Positions 1 to 5,322 of a DNA stretch of 7,096 bases are shown here, piece by piece. Numbering within the stretch: the stretch's first letter is position 1; every line of letters begins with the position of its first letter. The notes under the pieces are model-generated. The model did no database searches. It was not told the DNA's origin and saw nothing but the letters and a program-made list of their open reading frames with translations. This DNA comes from UBA7662 sp041688385 (lineage in GTDB: Bacteria; Bacteroidota; Bacteroidia; UBA7662), in the NCBI GenBank assembly GCA_041688385.1, contig JBDNIH010000274.1:1-7096 (forward strand). The letters run 5' to 3'. Position numbers and translations under genes: made by a program.

Positions 1-24
1 AAAACCGCCCCAACTGGGGCGGTT
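1..24 (-). terminator. Rho-independent terminator of the small secreted protein gene
   Basis: A perfect 9-bp stem (AACCGCCCC paired with GGGGCGGTT) closes a 4-nt loop. On the minus strand it is followed by at least two further U residues before the window edge cuts it off. It lies about 26 nt past the stop codon of the minus-strand gene at 51-446, which is the expected place for its terminator. The stem is GC-rich and stable; only the length of the U tract cannot be seen. Confidence 0.85.
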
Positions 25-50
25 AAAGCGGTGGTCTGTTTTGCGACCAA

Positions 51-446
51 TTATTCTGCCTGTTTTTGTTCTGGTGCATGAGGAAGTGCCTTCCTATTTT
101 TTTGCTGTAGCGACCGTGCAGCCCGGAGCTCGTCGTGCTTTTTGAGTTGGGCTGCTGTGAGTGTTTTTTTCAACATGGCCAGTTCTTCATCGCGGAGATT
201 TTGTTGGTTTTTACGTTGACCCATTCTTGCGTCTCGCGTCTCATCGCGTTTTTTTTCGAGGCGGAGCATGTCCTTTTGTAAGATTTCCTTTTGTTGAGGT
301 GTTAAGTCGAGCGATTCATCGAGTCGAGTAATACGTTTCTCGACACGTGCTTCAGCAGTGAGCTGGTTAGGCCTACCTTGATGTTGGGCGAATGCCAGGG
401 TTGCTGTCGATACAGACAGCAGTGCGATCAACAATAATTTTTTCAT
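51..446 (-). CDS. Small secreted Spy/CpxP-like helical protein
   Basis: A 131-residue exported protein. Residues 1-20 form a typical signal peptide (MKK, a Leu-rich core, then AFA before Gln21), so it should be periplasmic or surface-exposed. The mature part is almost entirely charged and helix-forming (Lys, Arg, Glu, Gln), with two LTxxQ-type motifs: LDLTPQQ at 46-52 and LTAAQLKKHDE at 96-106. Paired LTxxQ motifs in a short helical exported protein are the hallmark of the Spy/CpxP periplasmic chaperone superfamily and of similar small Bacteroidota proteins. The start is the ATG at 444-446; a longer reading would need a TTG three codons upstream, whereas the ATG opens directly into the MKK signal peptide. 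It is transcribed away from the superoxide dismutase gene, with about 160 nt between the two starts. A TAAATTTG element (453-460, minus strand) matches the Bacteroidota -7 consensus but sits only 7 nt before the ATG, so it would give an almost leaderless mRNA. The family assignment rests on motifs, not overall similarity. Confidence 0.7.
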   Translation of the reverse strand: MKKLLLIALLSVSTATLAFAQHQGRPNQLTAEARVEKRITRLDESLDLTPQQKEILQKDMLRLEKKRDETRDARMGQRKNQQNLRDEELAMLKKTLTAAQLKKHDELRAARSLQQKNRKALPHAPEQKQAE

Positions 447-574
447 GATGGACAAATTTAAATGTGTGACTAGACCACTATGACCTGTGGCTGCGGAGAG
501 GGTTTAACGCAGATAACAATGAAATAAGCCAGCAACTGAACCCCTTCTGCTTTCTGTGTGTTGATGAGATAGTT

Positions 575-582
575 TAATTTTG
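575..582 (+). promoter_or_regulatory. Candidate Bacteroidota -7 promoter element for the SOD gene
   Basis: TAATTTTG matches the TAnnTTTG -7 consensus of the Bacteroidota primary sigma factor. It would place the transcription start around 588-590, about 20 nt before the SOD ATG at 608. The upstream -33 region holds only a weak TTTC in place of TTTG. No purine-rich Shine-Dalgarno sequence precedes the ATG, as is usual in this phylum. Confidence 0.45.
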
Positions 583-607
583 TTTTTTAACCACTAAAAC
601 CCACCTT

Positions 608-1216
608 ATGGCTTTTGAATTACCCGCGTTACCCTATGCGCACAATGCACTTGAACCACATGTAGACACCGCAACCATGGAAATTCACCATGGCAAACAC
701 CATGCGGCCTATGTAAATAACCTAAATGCCGTCTTGACTGGCACCGATAACGCAGGCAAATCGTTGGAAGAACTGATGGCAAACATCAGCAAACTACCTC
801 CTGCAGTACGCAACAATGGCGGAGGTCACTACAACCACAGTTTATTCTGGACTATAATGAGCCCGAATGGCGGTGGCGCACCCACTGGCGATTTGGCAGC
901 AGCCATCAATAGCGCTTTTGGTTCATTCGATGCCTTTAAAGAGAAGTTTGCCGCAGCAGGTGCCACACGCTTTGGCTCGGGCTGGGCTTGGTTGTGCATC
1001 GAAAATGGCACCTTGAAAGTATGTAGCACACCTAATCAAGACAATCCTTTGATGGACGTGGTAACCGATTGCAATGGTACCCCTATCCTAGGCCTTGATG
1101 TTTGGGAACATGCTTATTACCTCAAATACCAAAACCGCCGCCCCGATTATATCGCCGGCTTCTGGAATGTAGTGAACTGGGCAGAAGTAGCCCGTCGTTT
1201 CGCTGCTGCGAAATAA
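608..1216 (+). CDS. sodA: Superoxide dismutase, Mn/Fe family (Mn-type signature)
   Basis: A 202-residue cytosolic enzyme (no signal peptide) that converts superoxide to oxygen and hydrogen peroxide. The length and the two-domain layout are normal for the family. The four metal ligands are visible: His27 (in MEIHHGKHH), His77 (in GGGHYNHSLFW), Asp164 and His168 (in DVWEHAYYLKYQNRRPDYI). The second-shell Tyr35 is present. The active-site Gln lies in the C-terminal domain (Gln144, in TPNQDNPLM), and GGH rather than AAQ precedes the second ligand; both are features of Mn-type rather than Fe-type enzymes, although cambialistic use of either metal cannot be excluded. The ATG start gives the standard MAFELPALPY N-terminus. 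The gene is monocistronic: it has a promoter candidate upstream and a strong terminator about 30 nt after the stop. Confidence 0.97.
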   Translation: MAFELPALPYAHNALEPHVDTATMEIHHGKHHAAYVNNLNAVLTGTDNAGKSLEELMANISKLPPAVRNNGGGHYNHSLFWTIMSPNGGGAPTGDLAAAINSAFGSFDAFKEKFAAAGATRFGSGWAWLCIENGTLKVCSTPNQDNPLMDVVTDCNGTPILGLDVWEHAYYLKYQNRRPDYIAGFWNVVNWAEVARRFAAAK

Positions 1217-1245
1217 GGGGTATTTAATCCGCATTTATTAACGTG

Positions 1246-1273
1246 GCCGGGGGTATTTGCCTCCGGCTTTTTT
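1246..1273 (+). terminator. Rho-independent terminator of the SOD gene
   Basis: An 8-bp stem (GCCGGGGG paired with CCTCCGGC, one G-U pair) closes the 6-nt loop TATTTG and is followed directly by six T residues. It starts 29 nt past the SOD stop codon. The distal end of its T tract overlaps the first unit of the CCGCACAAA/CCGTTTAACC repeat family. Confidence 0.9.
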
Positions 1274-1314
1274 GTGCGGAAAATTTTGATTAAACGGCTT
1301 TTGGTTAAACGGGG
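1271..1314 (-). repeat. Left inverted copy of CCGTTTAACC/CCGCACAAA repeat
   Basis: Read on the minus strand, this stretch contains CCGTTTAACC (1303-1312), then CCGTTTAATC (1288-1297), an 8-nt spacer and CCGCACAAA (1271-1279). Its bases 1295-1314 are the perfect reverse complement of 1928-1947, a 20-bp inverted repeat. Together with the right-hand copies it encloses the decayed four-helix-bundle gene. Confidence 0.75.
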
Positions 1315-1438
1315 TTTTAGATTATTTAATAGAGGGTACTTTTTGCCAGGCCTATTTTGATTTACAGTTTATAAGGTACTCTTTATCCAGAATTAAGCGT
1401 TTAAAAGCGAGTTAAGCTGACCTCATCTCGAAATTTGT

Positions 1439-1807
1439 GTGCTGGCTATCAACAGATATAGTACTGAGACTTTACAGGTTTTTATGGATGCGGAGCTTTT
1501 GGCGGATTGGTTGTGGAAAATTGCCTGTGCCGAAGACTTTTTTGAACGTGGTACCATTGGCAAACAACTGGCACGTGCTGCCGATTCGGTTTCGGCTAAT
1601 TTGGGAAAGGGCTGCGTCCACTTTTGGTTTAAAGAATCCAGACAATTCTATTTCTACGCGCGAGCCTCCTGTCTTGAGACCAAAAGCTGGATTAGAAAAC
1701 TAAAAACAAGAGGAATCTATTCTGAGCATGACTGTGATGAATGACTTGAACCATGCGGAAAACGCTTCGCCAAAATAACGAACTACATCACTTCCGTTGA
1801 AAACAAC
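1439..1807 (+). pseudogene. Decayed four-helix-bundle protein (23S rRNA intervening-sequence protein family)
   Basis: The reading frame gives 101 residues from a GTG (1439) to a TGA (1742-1744). It carries the core of the four-helix-bundle family often annotated as 23S rRNA-associated or IVS protein: LADWLWKIA, then GKQLARAADSVSANL, then KESRQFYFYARASCLETKSW. These match the family pattern of a GKQL.RAADSI.ANI segment followed by a RQF.YYARGSL.ETK.WL segment. After the TGA the same frame continues with LEPCGKRFAKITNYITSVEN, resembling the family's closing LNAYI.SI helix, so the original product was probably about 120-125 residues, the normal length. The usual Glu of the ANIAEG motif is Lys here (ANLGKG) and the Gly of ARGSL is Ala. 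No good start codon exists: the first ATG (1484) would cut off the first helix, and the frame opens only at 1421. I read it as a nonsense-mutated remnant. A shortened functional protein is possible but less likely. The molecular role of this family is unclear. Confidence 0.65.
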
Positions 1808-1849
1808 AAAAGCGGCAGTAATTTTTTATCCCGCTTATGTATTCATATT

Positions 1850-1953
1850 CCGTTTAACCGACCGCCGAAATCGTGTCCAACAACCCCTTTTAGCCGTTTA
1901 ACCGTATACCGCACAAACCCCTCAAACCCCCGTTTAACCAAAAGCCGCACAAT
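1850..1953 (+). repeat. Right-hand cluster of CCGTTTAACC repeats
   Basis: Three direct copies of CCGTTTAACC lie at 1850-1859, 1894-1903 and 1930-1939. In the second and third copies a 5-nt spacer is followed by CCGCACAAA (1909-1917) or CCGCACAAT (1945-1953). The first copy is followed by a diverged CCGCCGAAA. Bases 1928-1947 pair perfectly with 1295-1314 in inverted orientation. The repeated unit of fixed layout suggests a dispersed repeat family rather than chance. Confidence 0.75.
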
Positions 1954-2043
1954 TGACAAAACGCCATTTAAACAAAATCTCCCTAAGTCCTCATCTCGAC
2001 TCCATAGTTCGATACGCTCCCCTGCGATCGATGCCCGAGTACC

Positions 2044-2089
2044 TTGACAAAACGGTGGTTTCGGCTCCGCTCAACCACCGTTTTGTCAA
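2044..2089. repeat. Perfect 17-bp intergenic palindrome (REP-like)
   Basis: The arms TTGACAAAACGGTGGTT (2044-2060) and its exact reverse complement (2073-2089) enclose the 12-nt loop TCGGCTCCGCTC. The inner part, GGTTTCGGCTCCGCTCAACC, resembles from memory a short interspersed repeat that is common between genes of many Bacteroidota and that shows up as spurious VVERSRN-type peptides in translations. No T tract follows on either strand that would make it a simple intrinsic terminator, although it could still fold in RNA. Confidence 0.8.
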
Positions 2090-2236
2090 AAGTCCCAAAG
2101 CCTCGCTTAACCATCCACCGAGCAAATGTCCCAAAACGCCCAACTGGCTTTTTGGCAATACTGGCCATTTGGGTAACTTCTAACAGACAGTTTCCACCGC
2201 GTAAAAAAGACCTTATCTTACCTCAAAACTACCACC

Positions 2237-2587
2237 ATGTCTGAAGTCACCGAGTTTAACGATTACCGTGAACGTATGAACGACCGCATACTGGCCACGA
2301 AAAACAAGACCATCCAAAAAATCTATAATGCCGATCATACCACCTACCAAGATGGTGCGCTAAATGCCCGCACCAAGGAGATGTTGGGTTTGGTTGCTAG
2401 CATGGTTTTACGATGCGATGATTGTATCAAATACCACATTCAAGAATGCCATAATTTGGGTGTTAAAGCCGAAGAGATGTATGAGATATTTGGTATAGCC
2501 AATTTGGTTGGCGGCACCATCGTCATACCACATACGCGCCGGGCGATTGAATTCTGGGATGTGCTTGAAGCGGAAAAATCAACTTAG
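2237..2587 (+). CDS. Carboxymuconolactone decarboxylase/AhpD-like protein with CxxC
   Basis: A 116-residue soluble protein of the carboxymuconolactone decarboxylase (CMD) superfamily. The CMD core spans about residues 38-108: ALNARTKEMLGLVASMVLRC leads into a CxxC motif with a downstream His (Cys60, Cys63, His67 in RCDDCIKYH), then a helical segment with VKAEEMYEIFGIANLVGG and His99. CxxC-xxx-His is the catalytic arrangement of AhpD, a thiol-disulfide partner of peroxiredoxins, so a thiol redox or alkylhydroperoxidase-type role is more likely than a decarboxylase one. The single-domain length is that of the short CMD proteins; true AhpD is longer. No peroxiredoxin gene is adjacent, so the partner is unknown. 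The ATG start has no Shine-Dalgarno sequence, and I see no strong promoter match in front of it. Residues 1-37, rich in charged and polar residues, are probably an N-terminal helix. Confidence 0.88.
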   Translation: MSEVTEFNDYRERMNDRILATKNKTIQKIYNADHTTYQDGALNARTKEMLGLVASMVLRCDDCIKYHIQECHNLGVKAEEMYEIFGIANLVGGTIVIPHTRRAIEFWDVLEAEKST

Positions 2588-2662
2588 AGCAGGTATTTTA
2601 CCGTTCACCCCCTTTATTGTACAACTCATTACAAGTGGTATGGCGGCACGGATCAGTTGCTG

Positions 2663-2670
2663 TTGATTTG
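2663..2670 (+). promoter_or_regulatory. Weak candidate -7 element before the repeat-protein gene
   Basis: TTGATTTG matches seven of eight positions of the TAnnTTTG -7 consensus and lies 24 nt before the ATG at 2695. No TTTG -33 element is visible at the expected spacing. If real, it could drive the repeat protein and perhaps the downstream kinase genes. Confidence 0.3.
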
Positions 2671-2694
2671 TACCCAGCATTCAACCCAATAGTT

Positions 2695-4206
2695 ATGAAA
2701 TTTATCCAACTGCTTCTTATCGCCTCGCTGCTGTCAATTGCCACTCTGGCACAAAATCAGCCAGTAAAGCCTGTTTCCCCTATTTCACCGCTGTCTGGCG
2801 ATACCCGTTTACCTGATGTGCAGGACGTAGCTGAGGCGCCAAAATCAGAAAGCGCGAGTGTTCGACTAAACACAAAAAGTGGCGAAAAAACCTGGACACA
2901 ATCTAGCAACGGCACCACTTTTAAATTGGAGTCGAAAGGCAAAATTGAATTGAGCGCCAACGACAAAGACATCGTCAGCATCAGCGATGGGGGTTATCTA
3001 ACCATTAGCAAGACGGTTTTTGGGGGCAGGCATCGCGTTGATATGCGTCAGGAAGGCAGCGGACTCAAAAAGCGTTACTTCCAGGGCAGCAAAGAAAAAC
3101 CTTGGGAACCCGATGGTCGCGCCTGGCTTGCTGAAATTTTACCAGACCTGGTACTTACCAATACATTGGGTGCCGAAAGTCGTGTGGAACGTTTCTACAA
3201 ACAAGGTGGAGCAACCGCCGTACTTAAAGGTATTGATGAGCTAAAAAGTGATTATGTACGCCAGTATTACGGCGATTTATTGCTCAAGTATCCACTCAAC
3301 GACCAACAAACCACAGAGGTTTTTCAGTGGCTCAGCAAAAGCATTACCTCCGATTATTACCTCGCGACTTTGCTGAATGGCAATCTCGAAAAGGGTTTAA
3401 AAAACCAAACCACCTCCTTGGCATTTATTAAAGCCATCAATGGTATAGCCTCCGATTTTTACCGTGCATCGGTACTGCAAGAAATTATCAAAAAAGGGGC
3501 GAGTGCTAAAATTGATTTGAAAAGTTTTCTCCATATCACCGGCGAAATCAGTTCCGATTTTTACAAAGCTTCGGTATTGGAGGAGTTGGCACGTTTTGAT
3601 GGCTTAAGTGCCTATCAAGCCGAATACTTTGATATTTCAACGACCATTAATTCCGATTTTTACCGCGCCGCCGCACTCAACAAGGGGTTCGAAAATATTC
3701 AGCTAACCAATATCGGCATATACAACGGCCTCAAAAGCTGGAGTGGCATGAATTCCGATTTTTACCAGCAAGAGGTGCTTATTAAGCTGCTCAAAAAACA
3801 CCGTTTAACAGCCGAAGCCCAAAAAATTGTGCTCACACCCATTGGAGCACGCATGAGCAGCGATTTATACAAACAGGACGTGCTGCGCACTTTTGCTTCC
3901 ACCCAAAAACTGACAGAGGAGAATTTTACCCTGTGGCTGAATGCTGCCGTAACTGTGAATAGCGACTTTTATATGGCTGCTACCTTGAACAGTTTTCAAG
4001 CAGCAGACCTCAGCGATACACAGCTTGCGGGTATATTTAATGTGACTGCTAAAATGAGCTCCGATTTTTACAAGGCCGAAGTGCTGAGTAAATTTGCCAA
4101 GTCGTTACCCGCAAACGGCACAACAGCGCGCACTGCATTTGTTGCCGCTGCCAAAACCATGAGCTCGACACATTATTATGGCCAGGTAATGCGTCTTATC
4201 GACTAA
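2695..4206 (+). CDS. Secreted protein with ten 34-residue SDFY repeats
   Basis: A 503-residue exported protein of unknown function. Residues 1-19 form a signal peptide (MKF, hydrophobic core, then LAQ), followed by a Pro/Ser-rich linker to about residue 55. Residues about 56-140 are strand-rich (SGEKTWTQSSNGTTFKLESK, YLTISKTVFG, YFQGSKEKPWEPDGRAWL). From about residue 180 to the end a (I/M)xSDFYxAxVL motif recurs, with its Asp at 186, 220, 254, 288, 321, 355, 390, 424 and 457. A last, diverged copy has Thr at 492. The spacing is 33-35 residues, mean 34, which suggests a two-helix-per-unit alpha solenoid; the motif is not that of TPR or PPR repeats. From memory, similar strand domain plus SDYE-repeat segments occur in proteins associated with BlaR1/M56 peptidases; I have not verified this. 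The start is the ATG at 2695, because the open frame reaches a TTG at 2617 whose extra 26 residues would bury the signal peptide. It lies immediately upstream of, and in the same direction as, the kinase genes. A binding or scaffold role is likely, with no sign of catalytic residues. Confidence 0.85.
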   Translation: MKFIQLLLIASLLSIATLAQNQPVKPVSPISPLSGDTRLPDVQDVAEAPKSESASVRLNTKSGEKTWTQSSNGTTFKLESKGKIELSANDKDIVSISDGGYLTISKTVFGGRHRVDMRQEGSGLKKRYFQGSKEKPWEPDGRAWLAEILPDLVLTNTLGAESRVERFYKQGGATAVLKGIDELKSDYVRQYYGDLLLKYPLNDQQTTEVFQWLSKSITSDYYLATLLNGNLEKGLKNQTTSLAFIKAINGIASDFYRASVLQEIIKKGASAKIDLKSFLHITGEISSDFYKASVLEELARFDGLSAYQAEYFDISTTINSDFYRAAALNKGFENIQLTNIGIYNGLKSWSGMNSDFYQQEVLIKLLKKHRLTAEAQKIVLTPIGARMSSDLYKQDVLRTFASTQKLTEENFTLWLNAAVTVNSDFYMAATLNSFQAADLSDTQLAGIFNVTAKMSSDFYKAEVLSKFAKSLPANGTTARTAFVAAAKTMSSTHYYGQVMRLID

Positions 4207-4216
4207 AAGCGACTTT

Positions 4217-4240
4217 GCCTAATTTTTAAGTAAATTGGGC
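4217..4240 (+). other. Hairpin in the gap before the kinase gene
   Basis: GCCTAATTT and AAATTGGGC pair over 9 bp (one G-U) around the 6-nt loop TTAAGT. It lies between the repeat-protein stop and the kinase start. No T tract follows, so it is not a standard terminator; it may be an attenuator or an RNA-stability element, or chance. The same stretch includes TAATTTTT (4220-4227), a seven-of-eight match to the -7 consensus. Confidence 0.35.
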
Positions 4241-4242
4241 GA

Positions 4243-5322
4243 GTGTTGCGCCGGAAGCCTACCCTGACTATGTTATTGGCCCCCATACGCCAACATCCCC
4301 TACGTTTGAGCGGGGGTTTGGTCACTGCGATCCTCTGCTTTTTCTTACTTCAGTATGCCGAAACCGAAAGTTGGCAACTCGAAGTACGCCATTGGCCAGT
4401 GTTTATTTTGTGCTTGTTGTTTGGCCCTTTCGCCAGTTGGTGGTTGAGCTTCTTAAACCGAAAAATAGACCTTTGGCTGAATTGGCAAGCGGCTTTTGCA
4501 GCACGATTTGTAATCGGTTTTTTTGCAGGCTTTGCAAGTACTGGCCTTTTCGCTTATTTGATTTGGCGGCTATGTGCTTTGTCCTTGCCAGCACTTTTTT
4601 ACCTGACAGCAAGTGACAACGACCTCCTCCAAAAAACGGGTATACTTCTCGCTATGGTCCTATTTTTTCATCAAATAGCCTACGCTATACGCTATGCTTA
4701 TAGTCAGTATGCTGTTGAACAACTGGCCGCCGTACAGCGCAAAAGTGCCGCTACCGCATGGCGCTATAAAACATTGCGGGCACAGTTGAGTCCCCATTAT
4801 TTGTTCAATAATCTCAACACCATTTCGGCCCTAATTCAGCGGGATGCGGAACAGTCCGAAGCCTATATCCGGCAATTGGCAAGTACCTATCAATATTTGT
4901 TGCAGCAGCGGCACCACGACAAGGTGAAATTAGCTGAAGAGCTAGATTTTTTGCGTGCTTACTTTTTTCAGCTGCAAATTCGATTCGGGGAACAGATTCG
5001 TCTGCATATCGACCTGCCTGAAGCAATTTTAACCGCTGAATTACCGCCCTTGAGTCTACAATTGCTTGTCGAAAATGCGGTGAAGCACAATACACCTGGC
5101 AAGGCTCATTTTTTAGATATCCGCATCACCGCAACAAAAAATGGACAGCTCGAGATCAGTAACAATCGGTTGCCTGGTGCAGTAAACGATTCCTTTCATA
5201 TTGGTCTTCAGCATTTACGGGCACAATATGTACGACTGGGTAAAAAGGAGCCCGAAGTAATTACCGGTGATCCCTTTGTGGTGCGTTTACCTTTGTTCGA
5301 CCCTTTAAGCGAAAACGTATGA
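4243..5322 (+). CDS. LytS-type membrane sensor histidine kinase
   Basis: A 359-residue inner-membrane kinase that should autophosphorylate on His and pass phosphate to the LytTR regulator encoded two genes downstream. Four probable membrane helices lie at about 24-39, 52-70, 84-110 and 133-150, followed by a short coiled linker (about 155-178) and a His_kinase (PF06580) domain. The phosphoacceptor is His185 in RAQLSPHYLFNNLNTISALI, the classic family motif. The N-box is LLVENAVKHN with Asn278. The G-box is reduced (HIGLQHLRAQY, Gly321) but recognisable. No extracellular sensor domain is visible, so sensing is through the membrane part or a partner protein. The start could be the GTG at 4243 or the in-frame ATG at 4270 (350 residues); the ATG is attractive because the -7-like TAATTTTT would then leave a normal leader. 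The stop overlaps the next start by ATGA. The gap to the upstream repeat-protein gene is only 36-63 nt. Confidence 0.93.
   Translation: MLRRKPTLTMLLAPIRQHPLRLSGGLVTAILCFFLLQYAETESWQLEVRHWPVFILCLLFGPFASWWLSFLNRKIDLWLNWQAAFAARFVIGFFAGFASTGLFAYLIWRLCALSLPALFYLTASDNDLLQKTGILLAMVLFFHQIAYAIRYAYSQYAVEQLAAVQRKSAATAWRYKTLRAQLSPHYLFNNLNTISALIQRDAEQSEAYIRQLASTYQYLLQQRHHDKVKLAEELDFLRAYFFQLQIRFGEQIRLHIDLPEAILTAELPPLSLQLLVENAVKHNTPGKAHFLDIRITATKNGQLEISNNRLPGAVNDSFHIGLQHLRAQYVRLGKKEPEVITGDPFVVRLPLFDPLSENV

Larger units (their letters stand above)
1315..2236. other. Repeat-rich stretch without an intact gene
   Basis: Between the SOD terminator and the carboxymuconolactone decarboxylase-like gene there is about 1 kb with no convincing intact coding sequence. 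It holds the decayed four-helix-bundle gene, the inverted CCGTTTAACC repeats, the 17-bp palindrome at 2044-2089 and three copies of TTGACAAAACG (1953-1963 and 2044-2054 direct, 2079-2089 inverted). Two stretches around GGTACT (1335 and 1375) are similar to one another over about 16 nt. The remaining open frames at 1950-2244 lie across the palindrome on both strands and have no recognisable protein content. I see no tRNA, CRISPR array or transposase. Confidence 0.6.

Noticed and set aside
829..1029. Minus-strand open frame of 66 codons inside the SOD gene
   Set aside because: It lies opposite a clear enzyme gene and its translation has no recognisable features.
1335..1390. Two similar stretches beginning GGTACT, 40 nt apart, considered as a regulator's direct-repeat site
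   Set aside because: The similarity outside GGTACT is weak, and no intact gene lies directly downstream.
1850..1953. CRISPR array
   Set aside because: The repeats are only 10 nt, the spacing is irregular (44 and 36 nt), and inverted copies exist elsewhere; there are no cas genes.
1421..1999. An 11-nt direct repeat, CCTCATCTCGA, at 1421-1431 and 1989-1999, considered as a target-site duplication
   Set aside because: The first copy lies inside the inverted-repeat boundaries rather than outside them, and 11 nt can match by chance in related intergenic repeats.
1953..2244. Several short open frames on both strands
   Set aside because: They run across the 17-bp palindrome, and the peptides are translated repeat sequence (VVERSRN-like); no start signal or protein-like composition supports them.
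2617..2694. TTG-initiated extension of the repeat protein by 26 residues
   Set aside because: The extension would place the signal peptide in the interior; the ATG at 2695 gives a standard signal peptide.
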